A stretch of DNA of 62,927 nt from the NCBI GenBank assembly GCA_016282495.1, contig JAEEKR010000013.1:1-62927 (forward strand), written 5' to 3'. This document shows, one piece after another, positions 7,982 to 17,067 of this stretch. The notes beneath the pieces are model-generated. The model searched no databases. It was not told the DNA's origin and worked only from the letters and a program-made list of their open reading frames with translations. How positions within the stretch are numbered: position 1 is the stretch's first letter; every line of letters begins with the position of its first letter. Source of the DNA: Candidatus Saccharimonadota bacterium (GTDB lineage: Bacteria > Patescibacteriota > Saccharimonadia > Saccharimonadales > Saccharimonadaceae). The position numbers and the translations under genes are program-made.

Positions 7982-8503
7982 TCAAACTCGTTTGACTTTG
8001 ACCATAGCTGGACGCAAAATTTGGCCCGCATAAGTGTATCCTGGACGGAGGGTTTCTGCGATCACTTCTTTTTCGCCCTCACCATCTTCAACGAGGACGG
8101 CCTCATGAAGATCAGGGTTAAATTCTACCCCTTCTTTGGTATCAATTTTGACAATTTTGAGCTCTTTTAGGGTTTTCTCGAATGATTTAGCAAGCGGAGA
8201 AAGCTCTGGATTTGAAGTGATTCCTCTTTCGATATCGTCTAACAGAGGCAAAAGCTTTAGAAGCGTGCCCTCAGTGGCTGTTTCCATAGCCTGAAGGCGC
8301 TGATTTTCTACCTGTTTGCGGAAATTTTCAAAATCGGCACGTGTACGTTGTAAATCATTGACGAGTTCAGTGATTTTTGCGGCATTTTCATCTTGAGCCG
8401 TGTCTAATGGCTCTTTTGGGGCTACGTTTGCCTCAGGGGCTTCTACGGGCGTTTCTGGGCAATTTTCTTCATTTTCTTCTGGTTTTTTGTAATTTTTTAT
8501 CAT
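7982..8503 (-). CDS. grpE: Nucleotide exchange factor GrpE
   Basis: GrpE releases ADP from DnaK. The 173-residue protein has an acidic disordered start, a long coiled coil (about 45-110, LVNDLQRTRADFENFRKQVE) and the C-terminal beta domain (GVEFNPDLHEAV, GYTYAGQILRPAMVKV). The start ATG overlaps the hrcA stop (TTATGA), with GGAG just upstream inside hrcA, so translation is coupled to hrcA. It belongs to the CIRCE-controlled hrcA-grpE operon; its partner dnaK is 44 kb away. Confidence 0.95.
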   Translation of the reverse strand: MIKNYKKPEENEENCPETPVEAPEANVAPKEPLDTAQDENAAKITELVNDLQRTRADFENFRKQVENQRLQAMETATEGTLLKLLPLLDDIERGITSNPELSPLAKSFEKTLKELKIVKIDTKEGVEFNPDLHEAVLVEDGEGEKEVIAETLRPGYTYAGQILRPAMVKVKRV

Positions 8504-9225
8504 AATATCTCCTCTAACATGTTACCGGCGTGGCGAACAAGCGACATCACGCGACTATAATTTTGACGGGTTGGACCAAGCACACCAATGTAGCTCTTAT
8601 CTGAGAATGGTGAGCGGAATTTGCTGATAATTAGAGAAACACCAGAGGTTTTGCCGATTGGATTTTCCTGACCGATAAAAATATTGAGTGGTTTGCCTGG
8701 TGCGGCCTCTCTGAGCCATGGTTCGAGGTTGTCAAGCAATTTAGCCACAGCTTGCACTCTCGAATTATCCATGAATTCTGGTTGGGTAAAGAGACGGGAG
8801 ATACCGGCAAGATAAAGCTGATCGCCGATGGTAGCAAGGCCTAGATTCCCTGTTAATTCTACCAGGGAGTCTACGGCGCCACGAATTGCAAAATCAGCGC
8901 GAGATTGGGAATTTACCCTTACTTCTAGAGCGTGGGTGCCGCGATCGATGATTTTGTCGTCGATGGCGTTAATTTGGTCGTTTCCCTGCTCGGCGAGAGA
9001 GTTGACATAGAGACGGTAACCAGCATCGGTAGGGATGCGGCCGGCAGAAGTATGAGGCTGAGCCACAAGGCCCATCTCCTCTAATCTACCCATTTCAGCA
9101 CGAATAGTAGCGGATGAAACGTTGAAAAGTTTAGCAAGAGTGACACTCCCAACAGGGGCGGCCATTTCGGCATATTCTTCTATGATGGCGAATAATATAG
9201 CCTTTTGACGCTCGGTGATTTTCAT
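8500..9225 (-). CDS. hrcA: Heat-inducible transcription repressor HrcA (short form)
   Basis: HrcA binds CIRCE operators and represses chaperone genes. The N-terminal winged helix is clear (MKITERQKAILFAIIEEYAE, SVTLAKLFNVSSATIRAEM, HTSAGRIPTDAGYRLYVNSL). At 241 residues it is about 100 shorter than the Bacillus protein, with a reduced GAF-like/dimerisation region; the family-typical ending YSRVMSLVRHAGNMLEEIL is kept. The ATG at 9225 is six bases after TATAAT with a good -35, and the promoter overlaps a CIRCE-like operator, which suggests autoregulation. It is followed by grpE with a 4-nt overlap. Confidence 0.95.
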   Translation of the reverse strand: MKITERQKAILFAIIEEYAEMAAPVGSVTLAKLFNVSSATIRAEMGRLEEMGLVAQPHTSAGRIPTDAGYRLYVNSLAEQGNDQINAIDDKIIDRGTHALEVRVNSQSRADFAIRGAVDSLVELTGNLGLATIGDQLYLAGISRLFTQPEFMDNSRVQAVAKLLDNLEPWLREAAPGKPLNIFIGQENPIGKTSGVSLIISKFRSPFSDKSYIGVLGPTRQNYSRVMSLVRHAGNMLEEIL

Positions 9226-9231
9226 ACTTTT

Positions 9232-9260
9232 ATTATAGTTAATTAGCAGAGTGAGGTCAA
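9232..9260 (-). promoter_or_regulatory. hrcA promoter
   Basis: TTGACC (9260-9255), a 17-nt spacer and TATAAT (9237-9232), then six bases to the ATG. The mRNA should be leaderless. Confidence 0.75.
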
Positions 9261-9269
9261 GAGTGCTAT
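9243..9269. promoter_or_regulatory. CIRCE operator (degenerate) at hrcA
   Basis: TTAGCAGAG-N9-GAGTGCTAT fits the CIRCE consensus TTAGCACTC-N9-GAGTGCTAA, with the left half degenerate at its inner end. The -35 box lies in the spacer, so bound HrcA would block RNA polymerase. Confidence 0.75.
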
Positions 9270-9281
9270 TTTTAAGATAGC

Positions 9282-10190
9282 TTAGGCGCCGATGCGATCT
9301 TTACTATTCTTGCGAGTAGCATTGTGCTCAATGTATTCAATAATCTTTTCAGCGACATTGCGACCGGTAACTTTTTCGATACCGAAGCCAGGAGAGGCGT
9401 TCACCTCTAGCACGAGTGGCCCACGTTCGCTGCGCATTAGGTCAACACCAGCGATATGGAGGCCCATAGCTTTGGCAGCACGAACGGCGAGTTTTTTCTC
9501 TTCATCAGTAAGTTTAATAGGTGTGCCAAGACCACCTTTGTGGAGATTAGAACGAAAATCATCGTCGAGAGATTGACGTTGCATTGAGGCAACAACACGA
9601 GAGCCTACTACGAAGGCACGGATGTCGGTCCCAGCTGATTCTTTAACATATTCTTGAAGCAAAATATTGGTGCCGTCTTCATTATAGAGATAAAAGGCTT
9701 GAAGAGCGGATTTTGCGGCTTTCTTGGTATCGGCGAGAACTACACCGTTGCCGTGAGTACCAGTAGCGAGCTTAATAATTACCGGAAGGCCAATTTGCTC
9801 GAGAAGGTCGTCGATATCGGCAGTGTTACGAGAAACGAGGGTTTTTGGCGTGTCTACACCAGCTTTGGTAAGGATTTGCTGAGAACGTAGCTTGTCGCGG
9901 GCACGAGTAATAGCGATAGAGCTAGAGGCGGTCCAAATGCCTTGCATCTCGAATTGGCGAACGATAGCACAGCCATAACGTGTCATGCTGTTAGAGATAC
10001 GCGGTAAAATTGCATCAAACTTGCCAACTTTTTCTCCCTTATAGAAGACTACCGGATGTTTTTCGTCTAGCGAAATGTAGCAATTCTTATATTTAATGAC
10101 CTTTACTTTGTGTCCACGTTTTTCAGCCTCTTCTACAAGGCGTTTAGTGGAGTAGTTGGCATTACCATTTGACATAATTGCGATTTTCAT
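9282..10190 (-). CDS. RimK-family ATP-grasp ligase
   Basis: A 302-residue ATP-grasp enzyme. The RimK fold is seen in the N-terminal domain (MKIAIMSNGNANYSTKRLVE), the ATP-binding core (RARDKLRSQQILTKAGVDTP, LPVIIKLATGTHGNGV, LLQEYVKESAGTDIRAFVVG) and the metal-binding end (MGLHIAGVDLMRSERGPLVL, EVNASPGFGIEKVTG). Family members ligate glutamate or related amino acids to peptide or protein ends, as in ribosomal protein S6 modification. The start overlaps the stop of the upstream protease-like gene (ATGA) after AAAGGAG, so the two form one operon. The true substrate cannot be read from the sequence. Confidence 0.9.
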   Translation of the reverse strand: MKIAIMSNGNANYSTKRLVEEAEKRGHKVKVIKYKNCYISLDEKHPVVFYKGEKVGKFDAILPRISNSMTRYGCAIVRQFEMQGIWTASSSIAITRARDKLRSQQILTKAGVDTPKTLVSRNTADIDDLLEQIGLPVIIKLATGTHGNGVVLADTKKAAKSALQAFYLYNEDGTNILLQEYVKESAGTDIRAFVVGSRVVASMQRQSLDDDFRSNLHKGGLGTPIKLTDEEKKLAVRAAKAMGLHIAGVDLMRSERGPLVLEVNASPGFGIEKVTGRNVAEKIIEYIEHNATRKNSKDRIGA

Positions 10191-10699
10191 TTGGTAGCTC
10201 CTTTCTTATTAGATCTTAGGTATTTTTGATGAAATTTATAAGGGTTTTCGTGAAGCTCTTTGTTTAGCCTATTGGATTTTAGTTTTTTAGTTGGTTTTAC
10301 AGCCTTCTGGCTGACATCAACAATAAACTTGCCCCTAATAGTGCGTTTACCAATTAAAACTGGAAAATGGTTTTTGCTACGATCTGCTAAATTAAAAAGG
10401 ACCTTTATCTTACGGCCGTTAATAACTGTCGGCAAAGTCGTACGGTAGCGAATCTGCTCATCACCGTGAGAACTACGAACAATAAGGGCTTTAAAACGTT
10501 TGCTTGTCAATAATTCCCCGGTGTAAAATGGGCTATTCTTATCAAAGAGTTTAAATTCTAGGATATTATCTTTAGTAATATTGATGTCTGTTGCCCAGAT
10601 AGCAGAAGAATCAGCCCCGGTATCAACCTTGGCTGGTATGTTTTTGTAGTTGGCAACATCAATCAAAATATTGGAGCCAATGACTTCTTTGACATGCAT
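10187..10699 (-). CDS. Retropepsin-like protein (RimB/ATP-dependent zinc protease family)
   Basis: A 170-residue protein with the aspartyl-protease signature DTGADSSAIWA near residue 28 and the PF05618-like sequence KVDTGAD...YRTTLPTVINGRKIKVLFNLADRSKNHFPV (given here in parts). Such proteins are usually encoded next to RimK-type ligases and are thought to trim their products. The C-terminus is very basic (lysine- and asparagine-rich, about 140-170). The ATG at 10699 is six bases after an extended TGATATAAT box (10711-10706), so the operon is probably read as a leaderless mRNA. It overlaps the ligase by 4 nt. Confidence 0.8.
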   Translation of the reverse strand: MHVKEVIGSNILIDVANYKNIPAKVDTGADSSAIWATDINITKDNILEFKLFDKNSPFYTGELLTSKRFKALIVRSSHGDEQIRYRTTLPTVINGRKIKVLFNLADRSKNHFPVLIGKRTIRGKFIVDVSQKAVKPTKKLKSNRLNKELHENPYKFHQKYLRSNKKGATK

Positions 10700-10747
10700 T
10701 CTTTAATTATATCACACAGAAGTATTTTTGTCAATTTGGCTTACGTT

Positions 10748-10981
10748 TTAATAGTTGTAAATGTTAGCTTTGATGCGGGTTTCGACGAGGCCAGTGCTCA
10801 TGTTGCGGACGATAATATCGGCACCATTTGAAGAACGCTCGATGCGGTGAGTAACCCAGCCGGAAGAATTACGAACTACCATCGTATTCGTAACAAGGCT
10901 GCCCTCGATACGAGAAACAGACCCGTCTGGTTGACGCAAAATCAACCCGTTTCTAACAAGCATATCTTCAATAATGCCCAT
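10748..10981 (-). CDS. Small repetitive beta-rich protein, unknown
   Basis: I do not recognise this 77-residue protein. It consists of about three 21-residue repeats of alternating beta character: GLILRQPDGSVSRIEGSLV, TMVVRNSSGWVTHRIERS and DIIVRNMSTGLVETRIKA. Each pairs a hydrophobic-RN strand with a [SW]VxxRI strand. The ATG at 10981 follows GGGGAG, so unlike many neighbours it has a normal ribosome-binding site. It lies between dnaJ and the RimK operon on the same strand; there is no clear function. Confidence 0.65.
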   Translation of the reverse strand: MGIIEDMLVRNGLILRQPDGSVSRIEGSLVTNTMVVRNSSGWVTHRIERSSNGADIIVRNMSTGLVETRIKANIYNY

Positions 10982-11052
10982 AAACTCCCCTGATAAATTG
11001 TACTTAGAAGAAATTGTACAGACTTTTTTCTAAATGTAAAGCATGAGTATGT

Positions 11053-11952
11053 TTAATTCCAAAAACCACGCTTTTTACTCTTGTAACCACGAAATTCTTC
11101 GAGCAATTCTTTTTGGTGACGAGTAAGATTTTTTGGAGTTTCAACGAGTACGGTGACGATGTGTGGACCACGATCATTGTTGGCATTCATAAGTGGAACA
11201 CCATGGCCAGATAGTTTGAATGGAGTGCCAGATTGAGTGCCGGCTGGGATTTTCATACGAACAATACCGTCCACAGTTTCGACTTCGATTTCGGTGCCAA
11301 GTGCGGCATCAACCATAGAGATTGACGTTTCAGATAAAATAATACTGCCTTCACGAGTAAGGTGTTTGTGCGGACGAACGTGAATTTGGATGTAAAGATC
11401 GCCTCTGCTGCCGCCGTTTGGAGCTTCACCACCTTTACCGGCTAATCGAATAGACATACCGTCATCGATACCAGCAGGAATCTTGATTTTGAGACTTTTC
11501 CCGTTGTGGTTTACTTCCCTAGTGGTGCCAAAAATAGCTTCCTCAAAACTAATGGTGACACTAGTTTGAAGATCAGCCCCACGAGATGGGCGGCGACCAC
11601 GAGCACCAAAACCAAAAATAGACCCGAGAATATCTTCAAATCCGCCACCTCCAAAGTCAAAATTGAAAGATTGACCATTGAAGTTGAAATTACCGTTTTG
11701 GAATGGATTACCTCCGCCAGCACCACCACCAACACCGGCATGACCGAATTGATCGTAGCGAGCACGTTTTTGTTTGTCGGACAAAACTTCGTGCGCCTCG
11801 GAAACTTCTTTAAATTTTTCTTCGGCCTCTTTATTCCCAGGATTTTTGTCGGGATGGTATTTAATAGCAAGCTTGCGATAGGCTTTTTTTATCTCATCAT
11901 CAGAGGCATTCTTAGGAACGCCCAAAACTTCATAGTAATCTCGTTTAGACAT
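11053..11952 (-). CDS. dnaJ: DnaJ-type co-chaperone lacking the zinc finger
   Basis: A 299-residue J-protein: J domain (1-70) with the HPD motif (YHPDKNPG), a G/F-rich linker (about 72-125) and two C-terminal substrate-binding domains ending in a dimerisation segment. There are no CxxCxGxG repeats at all, so it is a type II (CbpA-like) protein although it stands where DnaJ should. It stimulates DnaK ATPase. The ATG at 11952 is seven bases after an extended TGATATAAT box (11965-11960); I see no CIRCE operator here, unlike hrcA and dnaK. The promoter is divergent from that of the 69-aa gene. Confidence 0.93.
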   Translation of the reverse strand: MSKRDYYEVLGVPKNASDDEIKKAYRKLAIKYHPDKNPGNKEAEEKFKEVSEAHEVLSDKQKRARYDQFGHAGVGGGAGGGNPFQNGNFNFNGQSFNFDFGGGGFEDILGSIFGFGARGRRPSRGADLQTSVTISFEEAIFGTTREVNHNGKSLKIKIPAGIDDGMSIRLAGKGGEAPNGGSRGDLYIQIHVRPHKHLTREGSIILSETSISMVDAALGTEIEVETVDGIVRMKIPAGTQSGTPFKLSGHGVPLMNANNDRGPHIVTVLVETPKNLTRHQKELLEEFRGYKSKKRGFWN

Positions 11953-11996
11953 GGCCTATATTATATCATTTTTGTGACAAAAATAAAACTTGAGGG

Positions 11997-12025
11997 TTGA
12001 TTTTTATGTTTTGATTGTCTATAAT
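11997..12025 (+). promoter_or_regulatory. Promoter of the 69-aa gene
   Basis: TTGATT (11997-12002), a 17-nt spacer and TATAAT (12020-12025). The ~60-nt leader holds a small CGCC-GCG-GGCG hairpin and an AAGGAG site. Confidence 0.65.
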
Positions 12026-12089
12026 TGATACACTCTCTTTTTCGCCGCGGGCGATTTAGAGAAGAACATTACAAGGAGTGAATTAACCA

Positions 12090-12299
12090 ATGAACAAAAA
12101 GTCAAAAGAAATTTACAGGGAGGGATGCTGGAGTGTAGAACTTCGCGAACGTAACAACCATCCTGGGCAAAAGCCTTGGATCCTGTTCCAGGGCAACGAA
12201 ATGTTCAGTTGGGATGGAAAAACCTTGAGACAACGTGGATGTTTAAGTGAGCTCATGATACCGCCAGAGGTACTCAGTGCGGTTAAAAAAGCTTTCTAA
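12090..12299 (+). CDS. Small hypothetical protein
   Basis: A 69-residue protein with no recognised domain. It is polar, with two cysteines, three tryptophans and a beta-like centre (PWILFQGNEMFSWDGKTLRQ). An AAGGAG site 11 bases before the ATG, a clear upstream promoter and a terminator 47 bases downstream make it a self-contained transcription unit, which supports a real gene. Confidence 0.65.
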   Translation: MNKKSKEIYREGCWSVELRERNNHPGQKPWILFQGNEMFSWDGKTLRQRGCLSELMIPPEVLSAVKKAF

Positions 12300-12345
12300 T
12301 ATAAGTAGTCCAACGAGTTTTCCAATAATTATTTCATTCTTTTAC

Positions 12346-12373
12346 GCCCCGCAGTTTCGGCTGTGGGGCTTTC
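12346..12373 (+). terminator. Terminator of the 69-aa gene
   Basis: GCCCCGCAG pairs with CTGTGGGGC (one G-T pair) around TTTCGG and is followed by TTTCTATTT. Confidence 0.8.
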
Positions 12374-12394
12374 TATTTATGGTATGATATTTAT

Positions 12395-13024
12395 ATGGAC
12401 GAAAAAATAGAAACTATCAAATATTGGCTAAGGACTGGATCGATTAATATTTTTGGTTTACCGATGAGTGGCAAAGATACGGTTGGAGTTCGACTGGCAG
12501 AAGTGCTAGGTGGGAAATTTTTGTCGTCTGGCATGATCATTCGCGCTATGGAACAAGAAACCAAGCAGAATTTAACTAGCGAAGGTAAACTCATTGAAAC
12601 AAATATGTTTTATGACTGGGTTTTACCATATTTTGAAAGGCGTGATTTAGAAGAATTTCCTCTTATTCTATCGTCAGTTGGACGTTGGAGTGGCGAAGAA
12701 AACCAGGTGCTGAGCGTGGCGGAATCGGCCGGCCATCCAATTAAAGCTGTAATTTTACTCAATATTTCTGAAGGCGACGTGATGTCGCGTTGGGAAGCAG
12801 CACAGATACTAAACGATAGAGGCGATCGTTTAGACGACAAAGAATCGGCTGTGTTCAAAACTAGAATAAATGAATTTGTTGAAAAAACTATTCCGGTGCT
12901 GAAACACTACCGTGAAATGGGACTTTTAGTAGAAGTTAAAGCTGATATGGATAGAGAGTCGGTATTTAATGAGACGATTGAACAATTATATCAATTTGCT
13001 GAAAATTCACGCGTAGTGGTTTAA
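12395..13024 (+). CDS. Adenylate kinase-like NMP kinase
   Basis: A 209-residue P-loop kinase: Walker A GLPMSGKDT (about 21-29), NMP-binding region FLSSGMIIRAM, and LID/arginine region DRGDRLDD followed by KTRINEFVEKTIPVLKHYRE, as in adenylate kinases. It lacks the zinc-binding LID cysteines. It probably interconverts nucleoside mono-, di- and triphosphates, although the substrate is not certain because the NMP motifs are diverged. The ATG at 12395 is six bases after TATGAT (12383-12388), preceded by the TATGG extended element, so it is probably leaderless. It converges on the lepA C-terminal gene with a 2-nt gap. Confidence 0.8.
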   Translation: MDEKIETIKYWLRTGSINIFGLPMSGKDTVGVRLAEVLGGKFLSSGMIIRAMEQETKQNLTSEGKLIETNMFYDWVLPYFERRDLEEFPLILSSVGRWSGEENQVLSVAESAGHPIKAVILLNISEGDVMSRWEAAQILNDRGDRLDDKESAVFKTRINEFVEKTIPVLKHYREMGLLVEVKADMDRESVFNETIEQLYQFAENSRVVV

Positions 13025-13026
13025 TT

Positions 13027-14250
13027 TTAGTCGCGTTTTAGCATGACGGTAAAGGCATCGGATGGGATGTCGATTTTGCCAAAGCGTTTCATGCGGGCTT
13101 TGCCACGTTTTTGCTTTTCTAGAAGTTTGGCTTTGCGGTCGCGATCGCCAGTGTGGATTTTGACGGTGACGTCTTTTCTATAAGCACCGATGGTTTCACG
13201 CGCAATAATACGAGCGCCAATAGCGGCCTGAAGAGCGACTTCAAAGTTTTGGCGCGGAATAATCTCTTTTAGCTTTTTGGTTATTTCCCTGCCGATTCTA
13301 TCCGCTTCGCTACGGTGACACATAATAGATAGGGCGTCGTTTTTATTTCCGGCGATGAGAAAATCTACACGTACGAGATCTTCAGCGCGGTAGTCGGCAA
13401 GTTCGTAATTAAATGAAGCGTAGCCGGAAGTGAGGGATTTTAGTTGATCATAAAAATCAGTAAGAAGATTGGCCATTGGAGCTTCAAAATCGATAATGGC
13501 GCGGTCTTCTAGATAGCTTAGATTTTTTTGGATGCCGCGTTTTTCGACGATGAGGTTTAGAACATTTCCGATCATGGATTTTGGCAAAATAATTTCGCCT
13601 TTTACCCATGGCTCGCGGATTTCTTTAACTTCCGAAATATCAGGAAGATCTGAAGCGGATTTGATTTCAATTTCTTCGCCGGAATTTAGGACAACTTCGT
13701 AGTTGGTAGAAGGGTTGGTGACAACAAGATCAAGATCAAATTCACGCTCTAGACGCTCGCGAATAATGTCCATGTGGAGAAGCCCGAGAAAACCAATACG
13801 AAGACCAAAACCAAGGATGGGCGAATTTTCGGGCTCAAATTTTAAGGCAGAATCGGAAAGCGACAACTTTTCTACAGCTTCTTTTAGAGTTTTATAATCT
13901 TCGTTTGAAACTGGGAAAAAGCCGGCGTAAACAAATGGAAGAACGTTTTTATAGCCTGGAAGTGGAGTTTTTGCTGGGTTTTTAGCTAGCGTGACAGTAT
14001 CGCCAACTTTAGCATCGCTGGTGGTTTTGAGGTTGGTAACGATATAACCAATTTCGCCTTCTGTTAACTCTGCTTTTGGCGACATGTTTGGGTTTAATAT
14101 TCCAACTTCTAGAGCGATGCCGGTTTTGTCTGCGGCCATCATTTTGATTTCGGAATTTTTAGAAAGCGTGCCTTCAAAAATACGAACGTAGAGGATTACT
14201 CCGCGATAATCATCAAAGTAAGAATCGAAAATGAGGGCCTTTAATTGCAT
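13027..14250 (-). CDS. lepA: LepA (EF4) C-terminal half, domains II-V and CTD
   Basis: LepA/EF4 is a ribosome-associated GTPase that back-translocates or aids ribosome assembly. This 407-residue protein starts at domain II (LKALIFDSYFDDYRGVILYV) and runs through the whole remaining EF4 sequence, including IGFLGLLHMDIIRERLEREF, GYASFNYELADY and the C-terminal domain (IGAYRKDVTVKIHTGDRDRK, KRGKARMKRFGKI). There is no G domain. Its own leaderless promoter, TATAAT (14262-14257) six bases before the ATG, and an intact frame point to a separately expressed half. The G domain is a separate gene at 17068-17622, with a surface-protein gene between them. Confidence 0.93.
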   Translation of the reverse strand: MQLKALIFDSYFDDYRGVILYVRIFEGTLSKNSEIKMMAADKTGIALEVGILNPNMSPKAELTEGEIGYIVTNLKTTSDAKVGDTVTLAKNPAKTPLPGYKNVLPFVYAGFFPVSNEDYKTLKEAVEKLSLSDSALKFEPENSPILGFGLRIGFLGLLHMDIIRERLEREFDLDLVVTNPSTNYEVVLNSGEEIEIKSASDLPDISEVKEIREPWVKGEIILPKSMIGNVLNLIVEKRGIQKNLSYLEDRAIIDFEAPMANLLTDFYDQLKSLTSGYASFNYELADYRAEDLVRVDFLIAGNKNDALSIMCHRSEADRIGREITKKLKEIIPRQNFEVALQAAIGARIIARETIGAYRKDVTVKIHTGDRDRKAKLLEKQKRGKARMKRFGKIDIPSDAFTVMLKRD

Positions 14251-14286
14251 AAATATATTATAACATTTTTTCTGGAAAATTAAATG

Positions 14287-16983
14287 TTAGAACTTCATAG
14301 TCTTGCTACGTCTGTAGAGGCGGTAGAAGATGGCGGAAGTGATGGCAACAACAGTGCTAGCTATGATGAATGGAAGAGCAATAGAAGTGTTTTTGGTAGC
14401 ACCACCAAGGATGGTCTTGTCGTTACCACCAGTATTTGGAACTTCGGTACAACTAACTTTGGCATAGGTAGCTTTATAGGTAGCTTCTCCTGTAACGGTT
14501 TCAATTTCTGGATCCCAGCCGGCAAATTTATAGGTACAGTTTTCAACTACTTTTTCTATAGGAACATCTGGGGCATCTGGAGTTTCGCCGTATTCCACTT
14601 CTTGTTCTTCAATGATTTTCTCGTCATCAATAAATTTAATTGGATATTTTCTAGTTTCTTCGACGTAGGTAGCACGATATTCGGCGTCTCTAGTAACGGT
14701 ACTGTGGGCGGTAAGTTCTGGGCTATCACCTATAGATTCATAGCCAGAGAAAGTGTATTGATATTGCGCGGTAGAAGGTTTGGTAGGGGCTGGTGATGGA
14801 GTAATAATCTCGTCGTTATAGTGATAATCGGATTTAGTGAGCAATATGGTTTCTTCGTCTTCATCATAGAAAGTGATGGTGTAATTGATGAACTTCGGCT
14901 CATATTGAGCTTTATAGGTAGCGGCTCCGGTAACTGGTACGATTTGTTTATCCCAGCCAGTAAAGTTATAGGTGCAGGTATCATCGGCGGGCCTGGTTGG
15001 AGTGCCGTTATAGGATGGCGTAGTGCCATAATTATAATTAGTGGACTGGAGCACAGAATCGTTCCAGTTCACGAATGTAATTGGATATTGCTGTATTGTT
15101 GCTGTATAGGTGGCGGTGTAAGTGGCGCTATCAGTAACGGTGCGAGGGCTAGGAAGGGCTGGGCTCCAACTATTAAAGGTGTAGTCATACCCTGGCTCGG
15201 AGGTAGATGATGGTTTGGTAGGGTTGGCCGGAACGGTGATAGTATCGCCATAATGGTAGTCTGTTTTCTTCGAAATTTCTGAATCATCATCATTCTTGAA
15301 GGTGATGGTGTAGTCGATGAGCGTAAAGTGGGCAGTGAAAATATAGTCATCTTCGATTGAAATATTTTTAATTTGGTTGATCGCTCCTGGATCTGCTGGA
15401 TCTTCTTGAATTAAAGGAACATCCTCATAAGTGATCTCTCCTGTTTCGTCTTCTGGATAGATAATCTTTTTGCCTGTCCAGTGTGAAAACTCATATTTTG
15501 CATTTTCTTCTAATGTTGGCAAGCTGGTTATGTTTTCTCCTACATAGATGCTGTCCTTGGTTTTTGTTAAACTGACATCTGCGATTTCGTTATCCTGTTC
15601 ATCGACGGCTTTATAGGTCATATCGTAAGCTTCTGAATAAAAATTCCAAGTGGAGGCAGCATTTTGGTGAAAACCAAAGGTGACATCAAAAGTGTTTGAT
15701 TCAGCTGAAGATTGATTGTTCTGTGCGTTCTTCAGCTTTGCAAAAACTGTAGCGTGACCCCATGTACTATAGTTTTTATTAAACTTATCACTAGAAACAT
15801 AATATGATTTAGAGTTGTTGTACGAATAAGAAGAAAAGATTGAGGTAAAGCCATTCGAATCGGTATAGAGATAGTTTTGTTCATTATTATCAGATGTAGC
15901 TCCTGTATTTTCTTGCGGGTGCGCATATCTACCTATATAGTTTCCAGAACTATCATATTTTTCTATAGGCTTTCGCGCGTTAGTACTAAAACTATTGATT
16001 TGTGGAACTCCGTTTTCGTCATACACGATGACCGGATTATTTGGGTCTGTTCGGTCGACTATTTCTTCACATTCTGTACCATATTTTGCGGTTGTTCCAT
16101 TACCTAAATCTTCTTCTTTGTCTAGAACGCATTTTTTTGCATAAAGTTCTGATTCTCCAGTTTGCTGGTTGTATATGTCTGTTTTGTGAATACGAATAGA
16201 TTGTGCGCCGTCAATGTCGGCAATTTCTAGATAAGTAGTGGAGGGGATATTATAATCAACTTCTTCGTTCTTTAAAATTTCGAATCTCAGTTTGACAAAT
16301 AGGCCAGTGCCGTCTCGAACCCTGGGAATGTCAACATTATTATATATATCTAGAATTGAAGTATATTGAGTGCATTCTCCGTGCTGGTCTTTTTCGGTGC
16401 ATTCATTAATATCGTATCTTGTTTCGACGAATGTGGACGTGGTTGACACTACAAATGGTACATTTTTAGACGGATTTGTATTATTTGTTTCTAGAACTGT
16501 AGCTTTAATTCTATACCCGTCACTGCTAGTATAGACCCAAGAGGTTTCCTTGATTGTAGCGCTTTCATTTGTGGGGAGCCAATAGTCCTCACCGTTAAAA
16601 CCAGGCGGAACAAGGACAAAGCCTACTGCTAGATTATTCTCTCGTGGTTTTATCCCAAAGTGCCAGGATCTATAAAAATTTGTATCTTCATTGGCAGAAT
16701 CGTATTCGGAGGAAAACTCAGCTGTCCCGCTTTGATTCCACGATGTGAGACGTGACGCTGTCTCGTTGTCGAATAGCTGAATTGGGCTTCCGTCTTTACC
16801 AGGGGTACCGAGCGGAGTGGCGTTGTCTGTATCATAACTAATGGTGATATCGTCTACGCTTCTAATGTCTTCGGCGTGGGTTTGATTGTCGAAAGATTTA
16901 CGGATTACAAAGCCTAAGCAGATACAAAAAACAAGGGCAGATAGAGCTAGGAATAATTTTTTTTTGGTCTGTTTTAGTTTCAT
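14287..16983 (-). CDS. Surface protein with InlB-type repeats and PNTG-like anchor
   Basis: An 898-residue exported protein. A lysine-rich start and hydrophobic segment (about 10-27) form a signal peptide. The N-terminal ~500 residues are an unrecognised beta-rich region. At least four Listeria-Bacteroides/InlB B-type repeats follow (about 560-840), each with a YTITF or YPIKF strand, a YHYGD-like turn and an F-x-GW motif. The end has VPNTGG (848-853), a membrane helix (about 871-890) and a basic tail RRSK, which is the layout of a sortase signal with a variant motif. It is probably an adhesin. It has its own promoter and sits exactly between the two lepA halves, which suggests insertion. Confidence 0.8.
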   Translation of the reverse strand: MKLKQTKKKLFLALSALVFCICLGFVIRKSFDNQTHAEDIRSVDDITISYDTDNATPLGTPGKDGSPIQLFDNETASRLTSWNQSGTAEFSSEYDSANEDTNFYRSWHFGIKPRENNLAVGFVLVPPGFNGEDYWLPTNESATIKETSWVYTSSDGYRIKATVLETNNTNPSKNVPFVVSTTSTFVETRYDINECTEKDQHGECTQYTSILDIYNNVDIPRVRDGTGLFVKLRFEILKNEEVDYNIPSTTYLEIADIDGAQSIRIHKTDIYNQQTGESELYAKKCVLDKEEDLGNGTTAKYGTECEEIVDRTDPNNPVIVYDENGVPQINSFSTNARKPIEKYDSSGNYIGRYAHPQENTGATSDNNEQNYLYTDSNGFTSIFSSYSYNNSKSYYVSSDKFNKNYSTWGHATVFAKLKNAQNNQSSAESNTFDVTFGFHQNAASTWNFYSEAYDMTYKAVDEQDNEIADVSLTKTKDSIYVGENITSLPTLEENAKYEFSHWTGKKIIYPEDETGEITYEDVPLIQEDPADPGAINQIKNISIEDDYIFTAHFTLIDYTITFKNDDDSEISKKTDYHYGDTITVPANPTKPSSTSEPGYDYTFNSWSPALPSPRTVTDSATYTATYTATIQQYPITFVNWNDSVLQSTNYNYGTTPSYNGTPTRPADDTCTYNFTGWDKQIVPVTGAATYKAQYEPKFINYTITFYDEDEETILLTKSDYHYNDEIITPSPAPTKPSTAQYQYTFSGYESIGDSPELTAHSTVTRDAEYRATYVEETRKYPIKFIDDEKIIEEQEVEYGETPDAPDVPIEKVVENCTYKFAGWDPEIETVTGEATYKATYAKVSCTEVPNTGGNDKTILGGATKNTSIALPFIIASTVVAITSAIFYRLYRRSKTMKF

Positions 16984-17033
16984 GTGTTTATTTTTTTCGT
17001 ACCCAAATAGGGCAAAATGACCTTTATGGTTCT

Positions 17034-17062
17034 ATAATATGCTAATGTTTTTAATTTGTCAA
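17034..17062 (-). promoter_or_regulatory. Promoter of the 898-aa surface protein
   Basis: TTGACA (17062-17057), a 17-nt spacer and TATTAT (17039-17034). It lies directly behind the stop of the lepA N-terminal half. Confidence 0.75.
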
Positions 17063-17067
17063 GGGTT

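Noticed and set aside
14284-14796. Plus-strand frame of 170 codons opposite the 898-aa surface protein
   Set aside because: Low-complexity F/N/G/S composition comes from the repeats on the other strand; no ribosome-binding site or homology pattern.
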